DNA of 53,851 nucleotides from JBGLNJ01 sp964353405 (lineage in GTDB: Bacteria; Chloroflexota; Anaerolineae; Fen-1058), in contig CAYGWJ010000073.1 of assembly GCA_964353405.1 (NCBI GenBank), positions 1 to 53,851 on the forward strand. The letters run 5' to 3'. Positions within the stretch are counted from its first letter, which is position 1. Every line of letters begins with the position of its first letter. The notes below the pieces were generated by a model that did no database searches, was not told the origin of the DNA, and saw nothing but the letters and a program-made list of their open reading frames with translations. Below are positions 23,110-32,559 of the stretch, piece by piece. The position numbers and the translations under genes are program-made.

Positions 23110-24609
23110 TCAAAACAGCCTTAGTTGAGGTGCAATGTCAAATGCGATCACAAAGATGATGGCGGCAAGAATGATGGCTGCCACTAGCAGCCAAATGACC
23201 AGTTCCTGGCGCCGTTGCTTGGCCTTGTTTCTCGCAATCGTTTCGAGACGTTGGTGTTCCTGATCCCACATCTTGGCAAGCCGTTCCTGAGACGCGCGTT
23301 GTGTTTCGACTTTGATGGCAGCCATGCCTGACTGGCGGCGTTGGATGTGTTCTGCGTTGCTTTCGGCGTTTCGAGCCGCAATTTGGTCGAGGACAGTGAG
23401 CGAAGCGCCGCACTGTCGGCAAAGAGTTGCATCCACCCAGTTGATCGTCTGGCACTGTGGGCAGACTTTCTTCAGAGCTTGTCCGCACGTCACACATTGT
23501 CGCGCACTCAATTCATTGATGGTTTCGCAACGAGGACACACGCGCTCCGGGTGTGCGAACTTGGAGTTGCAGGGTGGGCAGGTTAACGTGCCATCCTTGT
23601 CGTCTTTGAGCGGCCCCTTGCCGCAATCAGGACATTGGAACGTCCCATCGAGCGACGGCGACAGGGGGACGGCGGACGTAAGCACTCCTTGACCTGTCGT
23701 CTTGCGAACTGCAATAGGTGACTGAGGTGTTGGGCCCCCTGCCGGGGTAGGGGGGCCGGCAATCTCTTTGGCTGCCAGGGCAAGGTCATCGAGCATCTCG
23801 CCGACGTGCCGGTAACGCTGGCCCGGATTTTTGACCAATGCCTTGAGAATGACACGCTCGATAGGTTCGGGCACGTTCGGGTTGACACGGCGCGGCATGG
23901 GCAAAGGAGACTCGATATGCTTGAAGATGATCGCTAGCGGTGTGTCCGCATCAAAAGGCAGCCGCCCAGTGGTAAGTTGGTACAGGATGATGCCGAGTGA
24001 ATAGATGTCACTGCGCTCGTCGCCGGAACGTCCCATGCCCTGCTCTGGCGACATGTAAGCGGGCGTGCCCATCGTCGTGCCGGTGGCCGTCAGAGTCTGG
24101 GCATTGCCGACCATGATCTTGGCAATGCCAAAGTCGGTTAGGATGACATTGCCTTTTTGGTCCAGCATGATATTGGCTGGCTTGACATCGCGATGCACCA
24201 TTCCCAAACCGTGTGCGTACTTGAGTGCGGAGCCAATGGCAGCGATAATCCGCACTGTTTCGTCAATCGAGACCCACTCATGCCGCTCTTCGAGTTTCTG
24301 CAGGTGAGCCTGGAGTGTCTTGCCGTCAATAAACTCTGTCACCATGTAATAGATGTTGTCTTCAACGTCAAAGTCGTAGACCTGGACGATGTTCGGATGA
24401 CGCATCGAAGCGATCAGCTTGGCCTCGCGCTGGAAGCGGGCTAGAAAATCTTGATCTTTTGCAAGGAATGGGCGCAACACTTTGACGGCGATATAGCGGT
24501 CGAGGTTTGACTGGTAAGCTTTGTAAACTTGTGCCATGCCGCCCTGACCAAGTTGTTCGGTGAGACGATACTTGCCCAATGTCCTGCCTAATAGCTCTTT
24601 CGCAGTCAT
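23110..24609 (-). CDS. Membrane Ser/Thr protein kinase with zinc-ribbon tail
   Basis: The 499-residue kinase has a full Hanks-type domain (about 8-285): glycine loop GQGGMAQVYKA, lysine in IAVKVLRPF, catalytic HRDVKPANIML, LTDFGIAK and the APE-like PAYMSPEQG. A repeat-derived proline linker (PPTPAGGPTPQSP) leads to zinc ribbons (CPDCGKG, CPPCNSKF, CPRCETIN, CVTCGQAL, CPQCQTIN, CRQCGASL), a charged coiled segment and one C-terminal membrane helix (WLLVAAIILAAIIFVIAF). The C-terminal half is closely paralogous to the neighbouring zinc-ribbon protein. The ATG at 24609 follows GGAGGAA; the TTG at 24615 is too close to it. Substrates are unknown; the scpA gene follows with two bases between. Confidence 0.93.
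   Translation of the reverse strand: MTAKELLGRTLGKYRLTEQLGQGGMAQVYKAYQSNLDRYIAVKVLRPFLAKDQDFLARFQREAKLIASMRHPNIVQVYDFDVEDNIYYMVTEFIDGKTLQAHLQKLEERHEWVSIDETVRIIAAIGSALKYAHGLGMVHRDVKPANIMLDQKGNVILTDFGIAKIMVGNAQTLTATGTTMGTPAYMSPEQGMGRSGDERSDIYSLGIILYQLTTGRLPFDADTPLAIIFKHIESPLPMPRRVNPNVPEPIERVILKALVKNPGQRYRHVGEMLDDLALAAKEIAGPPTPAGGPTPQSPIAVRKTTGQGVLTSAVPLSPSLDGTFQCPDCGKGPLKDDKDGTLTCPPCNSKFAHPERVCPRCETINELSARQCVTCGQALKKVCPQCQTINWVDATLCRQCGASLTVLDQIAARNAESNAEHIQRRQSGMAAIKVETQRASQERLAKMWDQEHQRLETIARNKAKQRRQELVIWLLVAAIILAAIIFVIAFDIAPQLRLF
23733..23759. repeat. In-frame palindrome in the kinase linker
   Basis: GGCCCCCTGCCGGGGTAGGG and a few more G form an imperfect palindrome encoding the PPTPAGGP linker between kinase domain and zinc ribbons. 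Confidence 0.55.
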
Positions 24610-24676
24610 TCTCAATTCCTCCGCGGCAATGGGTTGTCCACGTGAAAAAGCGTGATCGGTGTGATGCGTACTTGGC

Positions 24677-25222
24677 TCAAGGGACTCGTAGTCGAGCGAC
24701 TATCGCTAGCGCAATGATCGAAAGCACGACTACCAGCAGGGCTGCCGACACAGACAGCACGATCAAGCGTTCCTGTCGTTGTTGTTCCGCCTTTGCCCGG
24801 GCCAGCGATTCCAGCCGCGCCTGCTCTTGCGCCCAGAATTTGGACATGCGCTCCTGCGATGCGCGCTCGGTCTCTTCCTTGATGCGGGTCGCCTCGGACT
24901 GCATTTGCTCAAGACGGCTGGCGTCAGTCACGGCGCGGCGAGCGGCAATGTGCTCGAGCAGATCGAGGCCCGCGCCGCACTCGCGGCAAAAAGAGGCGTT
25001 GACCGGGTTTAGCGCACCACAGCGCACGCACGGCTCACGCAGTTTTTGGCCGCACGAGACGCACAGGCGCACGTCCGGCTCGTTGACGGTTTCGCAGCGC
25101 GGGCACACGCAGTCCGGGTGCGCGAACGTCGAGCTGCAGAATGGGCAAGACAGGGTGCCGTCGCCGTTGTCTTTAAGCGGCGACCCGCCGCACTGGGAGC
25201 ACTTTGGCAAAGCGTCACTCAT
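24677..25222 (-). CDS. Zinc-ribbon membrane protein, paralogue of the kinase tail
   Basis: The 181-residue protein contains six Cys pairs (CSQCGGS, CPFCSSTF, CPRCETVN, CVSCGQKL, CVRCGALN, CRECGAGL), a charged helix (EETERASQERMSKFWAQEQA) and a C-terminal membrane helix (VLSVSAALLVVVLSIIALAI). It matches the C-terminal half of the following kinase nearly unit for unit (for example FAHPDCVCPRCETVNE versus FAHPERVCPRCETINE), so one arose from the other by duplication with loss or gain of the kinase domain. It starts four bases after the upstream glycosyltransferase. Pairing of two like zinc-ribbon tails at the membrane is a plausible job. Confidence 0.85.
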   Translation of the reverse strand: MSDALPKCSQCGGSPLKDNGDGTLSCPFCSSTFAHPDCVCPRCETVNEPDVRLCVSCGQKLREPCVRCGALNPVNASFCRECGAGLDLLEHIAARRAVTDASRLEQMQSEATRIKEETERASQERMSKFWAQEQARLESLARAKAEQQRQERLIVLSVSAALLVVVLSIIALAIVARLRVP

Positions 25223-25226
25223 CGGA

Positions 25227-26804
25227 TCACCTCGGAATGAGAATGTGGTAAGTAAAGCCGTTCATGTCCACATCGGCCAGCGTGCGATATTTCTGCCCGA
25301 TAGCCTGCAGCACAGGCTCGGGATAGAACTGGGCGCGCAACACCACCACACCAAAGGCCTGCCCGTTGATCATCTCGACCAGGCCGGCCGGATCGTACAG
25401 TCCGTTCTTGTAGAGGTTCAACAATTGCGTGGGATTGGTGACCACATCCTTGCCGGCCCGCATCGCCCAGGTGGCTTCTTCGGTCAGCGCAGGGCCGGGC
25501 GCGCGATTGACCAGGTCTTGAATGCGCGCCGCCGCCGCGTGATCGTAATCCGCCGGGATGTGCCCCAGCTGCGTGTAACCAGCACTGTCGTAATACGAAT
25601 AATTCTTGTAGACTGAGGCCCGCCGCCCTACCCCGACGATTTGCGCCAACACGCCAAAAAAGCGCCCGTCCGTCGGCAGGTGCAATACTGCCCGCGCCTG
25701 GAACAGGAACAAAATCGGAATCAAAGCCCCTAGCGCCAGTTGAGGGTAGAGCGTAGAGTGTGGAACAAGTTTTGAAATCTGGGATTTGAGATTAGAGAGC
25801 TGCAATCCCGCACACACGCACGCCGCCACCACCGCCGTCGTAAAGTACGACTCACCCGCGCCCCACTTGCCAGCGAGCGCCGAGTCCAGCACGGCAAATA
25901 CAAACCAGATCGAATAGGGCGACCACCTACGCTTGCCCGACTCGTACACCACAAACGCCGCCGCCAGCAAAACAATGACCCAGTGCAACCGGAACCACTG
26001 CCGATACAAAAACCACGCCTGGGCAAAATCATAGGCGTTGACGTTGGCCTGGATGATATTGAGGTACCACTGTCCCTGCGTGGCGATATTGACGGCCAGG
26101 AACAGAGCGGCATTGACCGCCGCGAAAATCGCGCCGGAGACCATCGCACGCTTGGGATTGCGGATGAACAAATAAAGGAACACAGCCAACACGGTTGCCA
26201 GCGCGAGCTGTTTAGTCCATCCGGCGGCGGTCAAAAAAATCAAACTCATGACCAGGTTGCGCGTGCCGTGGCGGGCATCGTCGGATTCGGCAATCGCGAC
26301 CACGGCGAGCAGCTCGAACATCACCATGATAAGGTGCAGTCGCGCCAGCGGGCCTATGTGGTAGATATAATTCGAGGCGAACACCATCAGCCCGCACAAC
26401 GCCGCCGCGCCTGCCATTTTGGTCCTGCGCCAGACCACCGCTCCCACCGTGCCGCCGATGACAAACGTGGCGGCGACCGACATGAGCCTGCCCGTCAGGA
26501 GTGTCTTGCCGGTGAGCGGGAACAGCGGGACCAACATCAAGTGATACAGCGGCGGATAGTTGGAGGCGTAAAAAGGATACACCGCGTTATCACGATACGG
26601 CCACTGGCCTTGCGAAAACAGCACCGCGTCGTTGACTTCGAACCCCTCGCCCTGGTCATAGTCATAGGGGAAGCGAAAGAGACCCCACGCATACAACAGG
26701 TAAATCCCCAGGTAGCCGATAAAGACGGCGATCGTGACGGCCATCAACAGGCCATTCAGTCCTCGAATGACGCCGGTTGACGTGGATTCTTGTTCTGTGG
26801 TCAT
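25227..26804 (-). CDS. GT-C membrane glycosyltransferase (GT39/PMT_2-like)
   Basis: The 525-residue protein has about ten membrane helices and the acidic first-loop motif of GT-C enzymes (FPYDYDQGEGFEVND), followed by a second loop motif (YASNYPPLYHLMLVPLF). Such enzymes use polyprenyl-phosphate sugars outside the membrane. The start chosen is the ATG at 26804, five bases after AAGGA. A stretch reading LSNLKSQISKLVPHS (25735-25800) looks like repeat-derived in-frame insertion. It is the first gene of the operon with the zinc-ribbon protein, kinase and scpA and has its own promoter. Acceptor is unknown. Confidence 0.82.
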   Translation of the reverse strand: MTTEQESTSTGVIRGLNGLLMAVTIAVFIGYLGIYLLYAWGLFRFPYDYDQGEGFEVNDAVLFSQGQWPYRDNAVYPFYASNYPPLYHLMLVPLFPLTGKTLLTGRLMSVAATFVIGGTVGAVVWRRTKMAGAAALCGLMVFASNYIYHIGPLARLHLIMVMFELLAVVAIAESDDARHGTRNLVMSLIFLTAAGWTKQLALATVLAVFLYLFIRNPKRAMVSGAIFAAVNAALFLAVNIATQGQWYLNIIQANVNAYDFAQAWFLYRQWFRLHWVIVLLAAAFVVYESGKRRWSPYSIWFVFAVLDSALAGKWGAGESYFTTAVVAACVCAGLQLSNLKSQISKLVPHSTLYPQLALGALIPILFLFQARAVLHLPTDGRFFGVLAQIVGVGRRASVYKNYSYYDSAGYTQLGHIPADYDHAAAARIQDLVNRAPGPALTEEATWAMRAGKDVVTNPTQLLNLYKNGLYDPAGLVEMINGQAFGVVVLRAQFYPEPVLQAIGQKYRTLADVDMNGFTYHILIPR

Positions 26805-26833
26805 CCGCATCCTTGTCAAAGGTGGTGCCCTGG

Positions 26834-26861
26834 ATTATACCAGTGCAAGGACAATTCTCAA
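26834..26861 (-). promoter_or_regulatory. Promoter of the GT-C/kinase/scpA operon
   Basis: On the minus strand: TTGAGA (26861-26856), 16-base spacer, perfect TATAAT (26839-26834), about 30 bases from the start codon. Confidence 0.7.
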
Positions 26862-26879
26862 ATATCACAAACGCCGAAG

Positions 26880-27008
26880 GTAAGAATTCGGTTTAGGCAG
26901 CCGCCCCAACCTCATCCCGTAACTCAATTGTAGCTAAGGCGAAACTCGTGAAGCGACTGATTGGGAGTACAATATTTCTAGCATTTATCCCTCTAGAACT
27001 CTGTTCAA
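26880..27008. other. Intergenic region before the second giant gene
   Basis: No gene is visible between the divergent genes at 26804 and 27211 (about 400 bases). A possible weak -10 (TACAAT near 26969) points to the giant gene but no good -35 is seen. Confidence 0.3.
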
Positions 27009-27074
27009 CTTGATGATGACCTTCTAGCGGCGGCTATGGAAAGCCGCCCTACAAAGTTGCTTGATGATGACCTT
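27009..27074. repeat. Hairpin unit bracketed by 15-bp direct repeats
   Basis: CTTGATGATGACCTT occurs at 27009-27023 and again at 27060-27074. The 36 bases between contain the palindrome GGCGGCTATGGAAAGCCGCC. The arrangement looks like a small insertion with a target duplication, or a tandem repeat unit containing a hairpin. Confidence 0.65.
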
Positions 27075-27210
27075 GCTGGACGCCACTGGATAGACCGACG
27101 GTCTGCAGAGAGGCCGATGGGTCTGCTCAACTCGTAACCGGGCCGGAATGACGGCTGGAAAAATCAAGAACCTGGGCCAAAACGAGCCACTGCAATAATG
27201 GGGAGGCAGC

Positions 27211-30200
27211 ATGTTCAAGCGAATTTTCATCCTCACCGGGGTCGTCGTCTTTAGTGCAGTTTTGGTATCGGGCTGGCTGGAACTCTTGTCTGGGGTCACG
27301 CCGGCGGTCCGCGCCAACCCGGCATTCCCGTCGGACTGTGAACCCATTATCTATGACATTTTGACCAACACGACCTGGTCAGGTGAGTGCTATCGCGTGA
27401 TGACCAGCGCCGTCACAGTCCAGTCTGACGCGCTTCTCACCATCGTGCCGACCAGCAGCGCCGGTACGCGAGTCGAGTTCGATCCGAATGCGCGGCTTCA
27501 GGTGTTGGGCGGCCTACGCGCTCTGGGCGACAGGAATCGCCCGATTACTTTCACCCTGGACAATATCACATCAACGCCACCCATGACCTCTTGGGTGGGG
27601 ATCATGCTTGCGCAGAATTCAAGCTTTAGCGACACCCTCCAGTACTCGGTCATTCAATACTCTCGCCAAGGCATCCACATCGACAACGCAAAAGGTATTA
27701 GTATTCTTTCCAATACCTTTCTTTACAACGGCGAAGGCGGCAGCCGCGATGGAGCCATTGGCGGCCTGACAGACTATTCCTTGATTGCAAACAACACCAT
27801 CTACAGCGCCACGAATGGCATTCTGCTGGGCAAGTCTTCTTTCAACGACATCATCAGCAACACAATCTCGAACGTAGATGGTTACGGCGTGGCTTTGTTC
27901 GAGGATCCGCTGCTGCTGGGTGGAAACAACGACGACATCATCAGCAACACGATTTCCGGTTGTGGCCAGGGCGGTGTGTTCGTCAACAACGGCAATGACA
28001 ACATGATGATCGCCAACCAGATTTCCAACTGCGGGCAGGCCGGTTTGCTCATCCGTAATGGCAGCAACAACGCCGTCAAAGGAAACGAGATCGCCCGAAG
28101 CAGCGGCGACGGTTTGCGGCTCGATCTTGGCAGCGGTAATGTCGTTTTCAGCAATTCGATCTATCTCAACGCGGGCGGCGCAATTTCCCTTTCGGTTCAA
28201 GCGGGGACCCGTGTCCAATACAACCACGTCTACAGCAACGGGAGCGGAACTGGCCGCCAAGCATCCATCTACGTCACGGGCACGCCAGACACGTCCATCA
28301 ACAACATCTCTTACAATGTGGTCTATGACAGGCACGAAGATACTATCTGGTATACGGCAAGCAATGGCGATACAGGGTCTCTGATGTGGAACAATGCCCT
28401 GTGTTCAGTTCCACCAGCATACAGACTGCGGAACGATGACAATGTGACCCTTGACGCTCCTTACACTTGGTGGGGCACGAACATACCGACATTGGGCAGA
28501 GAATATACCGGCTCTGTCAACATTACGCCGTGGATCACGCTTTCGCTCATCACCTCAACGGCTACTCTGCCGGCCGATGGAGTTTCAACCAGCAGCATCA
28601 CGATTTCACTTCGAGACACAGCAGGTCACACAGTCCCGCCGGCCTCCACGCGCCAAACGAACCCGCCTGCTCCAAATCCTCGCCAGATAGATCTGACGAC
28701 GACGATGGGCGTCATCAGTCCGAGGTTTGTCTTTGTGGGCGATGATGGCTTTGCTACGGCGACCTTGACCTCGGCTCCGACGACGGGCACAGCCCTCATC
28801 ACGGCGACAGCATTCTGCAATTACCCTGTCTCTATCCCGGTCAGGTTTGCTGCGACGAATCTTGCCATTACCAAGACCGCCATCGTGACCCAGGTCGTCC
28901 CTGGAGACGCGCTTGCTTATCGCATCACCTACAGCAACACGAGCAGCATCACGGCGAGCGATGTCCGCATCACGGACACTTTGCCGGCTGGCGCAACCTG
29001 GCTGAGCGATACGGCTCCGGCGCTGGGCTGGACACGAGTTCAGACCTCGCCTGTTGTGGTGTATACCCGGTCGAATGCGCTGGCGAACACGCGCGAGAGT
29101 TTTACCCTGATGGCGTCCGCGCGTCGCGCAGCCTGCGGCGTGCCTCTGACGAATGTGATCACCCTTAGTACAGCGACCAACGAGACCAATCTAGCCGATA
29201 ATGCTGCTTCGGCGCTGGTGGAGGTCGCTTGCGTGGATTTGTCTATCGCCAAAGTGGCCACACCACCCATCGGCACGCCAGCCGACCCGGTGACGTTTAG
29301 GATTACCTATACCAACAACAGCAATGTCACATTGCCAAGCTTTGTGATTACCGATACTCTGCCCACTGATACCAGCTACGTGAGCGATACCAGCAATCTG
29401 CCGATGACACCGGTGCCGGGCGGCCTAGTGTGGAACGGCAGCAACCTTGCGCTGAACCGGCGGTTCAGCTTTGACTTGCGATTGCGCTATACGGGCGCGA
29501 CGTGCAGCCAGGGCATCACATTGACGAATCGAGTTGACATCGCCTCAACTGCGCCCGAAATGCAGATGGACAACAACACGGTGACAGCGACCTATGCCAT
29601 TCGCGGCGGTATGTGCGCGGATGTGGTGGTGATCAAGAATGACGAGGTCGGGCCTACGACGCCAGCGCCCAATGCGCCTCTCTCGTCCGACAAACGAGAC
29701 GCGCTGGCGCGGCTGCTTGCCCCGCATGGCTTGTCTGCACATCGCGAATTTGTCCGCCCAGGCGACCTGGTCACATACACGATTGCGGTGGTCAATCACG
29801 GCGTCTATACCGCCACTCAGTTTGTCTTGACCGAAACCATGCCGCTGAACTCGGACTATATCGGCTACGACTGGGCGCAGTTGGACACGCGCACATTTAC
29901 CACGAGTGTCGGCACGCTGGCCCCCGGCGCGGGCCGCGTCTATGAATTTGTCGTGCGCGTGTGGCCCGACATCCCGGGCGACACGCGAAATATCACAAAC
30001 ACGATCTGCGGCCAGGGCGCAGAGCTTGACTTGAATCCTGAGGACAACTGTTGGATCGAAGACACGCCTGTGCGCCCGTGGGAGCTGCGCGTGACCAAAT
30101 CTGCGCCGCAGTGCGTCATCCCGGGTCAGGACTTTGAGTATACCATCTGGTACACGAACACAATGACGGGGACAACTTTTACCCATGTGCCGCTCACGGA

Positions 30201-32367
30201 TACACTGTCTCCCTATGTCGCTTACCTGGGTGGCGGGGGCTGGAATTGTCCGTCGCATGTGTGCACTCAGAGTATTCCGACAGTCACGGCGGGCATTCAC
30301 TCAGTGGGCCTGTTAGGCCAATTGGACGCTCACTTCCCCTATACCATCGAACACGGGATCACAAACACGGTTGAAATCACAGGCGGGTATCGCTTTACGC
30401 TGTTCACGCCAGTTTATACGGGCGCGGATCTGGCGGTGGTCAAAAACGACAACGTTGGCCCGCTCCCCTTGGCGCAGCAACGGGCATGGGATCAAGTTCG
30501 CTCTCGGCTCTCGAGCCTGAACCGCGTGAGCCAGATGTCACCCTACCGCGAGTTTGTTCAGCCTGGCGACCGTATCACCTATACCATTTTGTACGTCAAC
30601 AATGGCCTGGAGGGGGCGCGCCATGTCGTCTTGACTGAGACGCTTCCGGTTCAAACACAATACATCGGCGGCGGATGGACGCCTGTTGGCGGTGGCCTAT
30701 ACACAATATCGCTCGGCGATCTGGGGCCGCATGAAGGCGGGGAAGTGCACTTTATCGTCCAGATTGACAATGCATTCTCCTGCCGGGCCAATCCGCTTCG
30801 CAATCGCGTGAGCATCGGCGGCGACAACGCCGAGTGTGACCTGAGCGACAACTGGTCGGTGGATCACACGACGATTAGCAACTGCGTCCCGGTCAACAAC
30901 GTGATCTTTTTCCCCATCGTCCTTAGAGATTATCCGCCGCCGCTTCCGAATGTCCTGTTCAGCAGCGGCCACTATAGTGTAGACGAAAAAGTGGGCGCGG
31001 CAGAGATCACGGTGGTGCTGGATCGCTCGTGGTCTCAGACGGTGACGGTGGACTATTACACCCAAGATGGGACGGCGCGTGCGGGCAACGATTACACGGC
31101 GACCAGCGGCGCGCTGGTGTTCGCGCCAGGCACGCCGAGCAAAACCTTTGCCGTGCCTGTCGTGGATGATGGAGTTTACGAAGGGCCAGAAACCGTCTAT
31201 CTGTGGCTGACCCATGCGCGCAATGCTAACATCGTTCCACCCAATCCCGCCACGTTGACGATTGAGGACAACCCGGGGGTAACCTGTTCACCTATGCCGC
31301 CGAGTTGCGCCCCGGCGGTCTGGTGTACGTTACCTTCCGCTCCCAGTCCGACGGGCATGGCTTACGAGACCAGCACTGAGCGTTTGTACATTGCCAACGA
31401 GGGCAGCGGGGGCGATGGCAATCTACGGCGCAGTACCTCGCTGGGGATGCCCGTTGCGGTAAACGATGATCTGCCCGGCGCGCGCGGCGTGGCGCTCGAT
31501 AGAGGCCGCAATCGACTCTACGTGGCGGGTGGCGACTCGCTCTATGTCCTGGAGGGCGCAACGTACGCCCGCGTGCGGACGATTCGCGTGGGCGCTGGCG
31601 CGCGCGGCGTGGCCTACAATCCCAATACCGATCTGATCTATGTCACTGCGTATGAGGACAATTCAGTTTGGGTGATCAATGCGGAGACGTGGAACGCGGT
31701 CAGGTTGCACAATTTCCACGAGCCGGCGTACGTGGCAGTCAATACCGTTACCAACAAGGTGTACGTCAGCAATCACACGGGCGGCAATCCATGGGGGTAT
31801 GTGACGGTGATCAGCGGCACCAGCGAGATCACCCGCGTCTATTTGAGCGCCGATCTGTATGGGTTGGCAGTGGACGAGGTTCATAACCGCATCTATGTTG
31901 CTTCGATCAGCGTGTCGCGTTTGTTTGTCATTGACGGCGTGACGGACACCAAACATCCAATTGACATTCTAATCATGCGCTCCGGCGGAAACCAGGTGCC
32001 GCTACGCATGGTAGCGGTCAATCCTAGCGTAGGAGGGGCAGACACACATGTCTGGCTCACCAGCAGTTCCAACGATTATTTGGGTCTGGACAAGTTGTTC
32101 CTGCTTCACTTGCCGGGAAGCAATTGGCCACCTTCAAGCCCAATGACCTTGCGCGCTGTGAGCGTCGATCCGTCACCGGAAGGCGGGCTGGTGTTCGACC
32201 CGGCTTCGTGGCGTGTATTTGCCAGCAGTGCTAATTCAAACCTGGTGACGGTCTCCCAGGATAATGCTACACTTTGCCGAGCGCCACTCGCCACGAGTGC
32301 GGCCGCTGGCAATGATGACTATTATGTCGTCGTGCTTGACAATACCAATCACAAGCCCGGGCGATAG
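27211..32367 (+). CDS. Giant secreted protein: beta-helix, DUF11 repeats, Calx-beta, propeller (1718 residues)
   Basis: A signal peptide (about 1-35) is followed by a parallel beta-helix of the NosD/PbH1 type (about 60-390, many N-N-I-x-N turns such as FNDIISNTISNV), a Big/invasin-like Ig domain (about 440-540, ADGVSTSSITISLRD), about five DUF11 domains (about 547-1226, e.g. VTYTIAVVNHGVYTATQFVL), a Calx-beta domain (about 1247-1355, TVDYYTQDGTARAGNDY) and a YncE-like beta-propeller (about 1377-1690, GVAYNPNTDLIYVTAYEDNS). It is an exported surface or matrix protein; carbohydrate binding or adhesion fits the beta-helix and DUF11 parts. No enzyme site is clear. GGGGAGG precedes the ATG and a strong terminator follows. 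DNA near 32036 resembles the GGCAGACACG repeat at 4961. Confidence 0.88.
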   Translation: MFKRIFILTGVVVFSAVLVSGWLELLSGVTPAVRANPAFPSDCEPIIYDILTNTTWSGECYRVMTSAVTVQSDALLTIVPTSSAGTRVEFDPNARLQVLGGLRALGDRNRPITFTLDNITSTPPMTSWVGIMLAQNSSFSDTLQYSVIQYSRQGIHIDNAKGISILSNTFLYNGEGGSRDGAIGGLTDYSLIANNTIYSATNGILLGKSSFNDIISNTISNVDGYGVALFEDPLLLGGNNDDIISNTISGCGQGGVFVNNGNDNMMIANQISNCGQAGLLIRNGSNNAVKGNEIARSSGDGLRLDLGSGNVVFSNSIYLNAGGAISLSVQAGTRVQYNHVYSNGSGTGRQASIYVTGTPDTSINNISYNVVYDRHEDTIWYTASNGDTGSLMWNNALCSVPPAYRLRNDDNVTLDAPYTWWGTNIPTLGREYTGSVNITPWITLSLITSTATLPADGVSTSSITISLRDTAGHTVPPASTRQTNPPAPNPRQIDLTTTMGVISPRFVFVGDDGFATATLTSAPTTGTALITATAFCNYPVSIPVRFAATNLAITKTAIVTQVVPGDALAYRITYSNTSSITASDVRITDTLPAGATWLSDTAPALGWTRVQTSPVVVYTRSNALANTRESFTLMASARRAACGVPLTNVITLSTATNETNLADNAASALVEVACVDLSIAKVATPPIGTPADPVTFRITYTNNSNVTLPSFVITDTLPTDTSYVSDTSNLPMTPVPGGLVWNGSNLALNRRFSFDLRLRYTGATCSQGITLTNRVDIASTAPEMQMDNNTVTATYAIRGGMCADVVVIKNDEVGPTTPAPNAPLSSDKRDALARLLAPHGLSAHREFVRPGDLVTYTIAVVNHGVYTATQFVLTETMPLNSDYIGYDWAQLDTRTFTTSVGTLAPGAGRVYEFVVRVWPDIPGDTRNITNTICGQGAELDLNPEDNCWIEDTPVRPWELRVTKSAPQCVIPGQDFEYTIWYTNTMTGTTFTHVPLTDTLSPYVAYLGGGGWNCPSHVCTQSIPTVTAGIHSVGLLGQLDAHFPYTIEHGITNTVEITGGYRFTLFTPVYTGADLAVVKNDNVGPLPLAQQRAWDQVRSRLSSLNRVSQMSPYREFVQPGDRITYTILYVNNGLEGARHVVLTETLPVQTQYIGGGWTPVGGGLYTISLGDLGPHEGGEVHFIVQIDNAFSCRANPLRNRVSIGGDNAECDLSDNWSVDHTTISNCVPVNNVIFFPIVLRDYPPPLPNVLFSSGHYSVDEKVGAAEITVVLDRSWSQTVTVDYYTQDGTARAGNDYTATSGALVFAPGTPSKTFAVPVVDDGVYEGPETVYLWLTHARNANIVPPNPATLTIEDNPGVTCSPMPPSCAPAVWCTLPSAPSPTGMAYETSTERLYIANEGSGGDGNLRRSTSLGMPVAVNDDLPGARGVALDRGRNRLYVAGGDSLYVLEGATYARVRTIRVGAGARGVAYNPNTDLIYVTAYEDNSVWVINAETWNAVRLHNFHEPAYVAVNTVTNKVYVSNHTGGNPWGYVTVISGTSEITRVYLSADLYGLAVDEVHNRIYVASISVSRLFVIDGVTDTKHPIDILIMRSGGNQVPLRMVAVNPSVGGADTHVWLTSSSNDYLGLDKLFLLHLPGSNWPPSSPMTLRAVSVDPSPEGGLVFDPASWRVFASSANSNLVTVSQDNATLCRAPLATSAAAGNDDYYVVVLDNTNHKPGR

Positions 32368-32398
32368 GCTGACCCCAGAATTTGCGCATGACCTTCGC

Positions 32399-32430
32399 GC
32401 CCCCGGCTTTAGGCCGGGGGCTTTTTTTTT
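32399..32430 (+). terminator. Strong rho-independent terminator
   Basis: GCCCCCGGC pairs with GCCGGGGGC around five bases, followed by nine T (32422-32430). Confidence 0.93.
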
Positions 32431-32463
32431 GATCTGCTCGCAAGCGCTGTCATAGCCCCAAAA

Positions 32464-32477
32464 GTGACATTCGTCAC
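32464..32477. promoter_or_regulatory. Inverted repeat GTGAC-N4-GTCAC, possible operator
   Basis: A perfect five-base dyad lies 27 bases upstream of the -35 box of the Rrf2/cyd promoter. A second dyad, TTGAC-N6-GTCAT, overlaps the -35 itself (32505-32520). Either may bind the Rrf2 regulator or a CRP/FNR-type protein. Confidence 0.45.
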
Positions 32478-32504
32478 TAGACTGCGGCTGGTTCCAATGT
32501 TATA

Positions 32505-32534
32505 TTGACACAAAAGTCATATCATTAGTATCAT
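32505..32534 (+). promoter_or_regulatory. Promoter of the Rrf2-cyd region
   Basis: TTGACA (32505-32510), 18-base spacer, TATCAT (32529-32534), with an overlapping dyad that would let a repressor block the -35. Confidence 0.6.
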
Positions 32535-32559
32535 TTAATCGCGCCACTCTGGAATCTGC

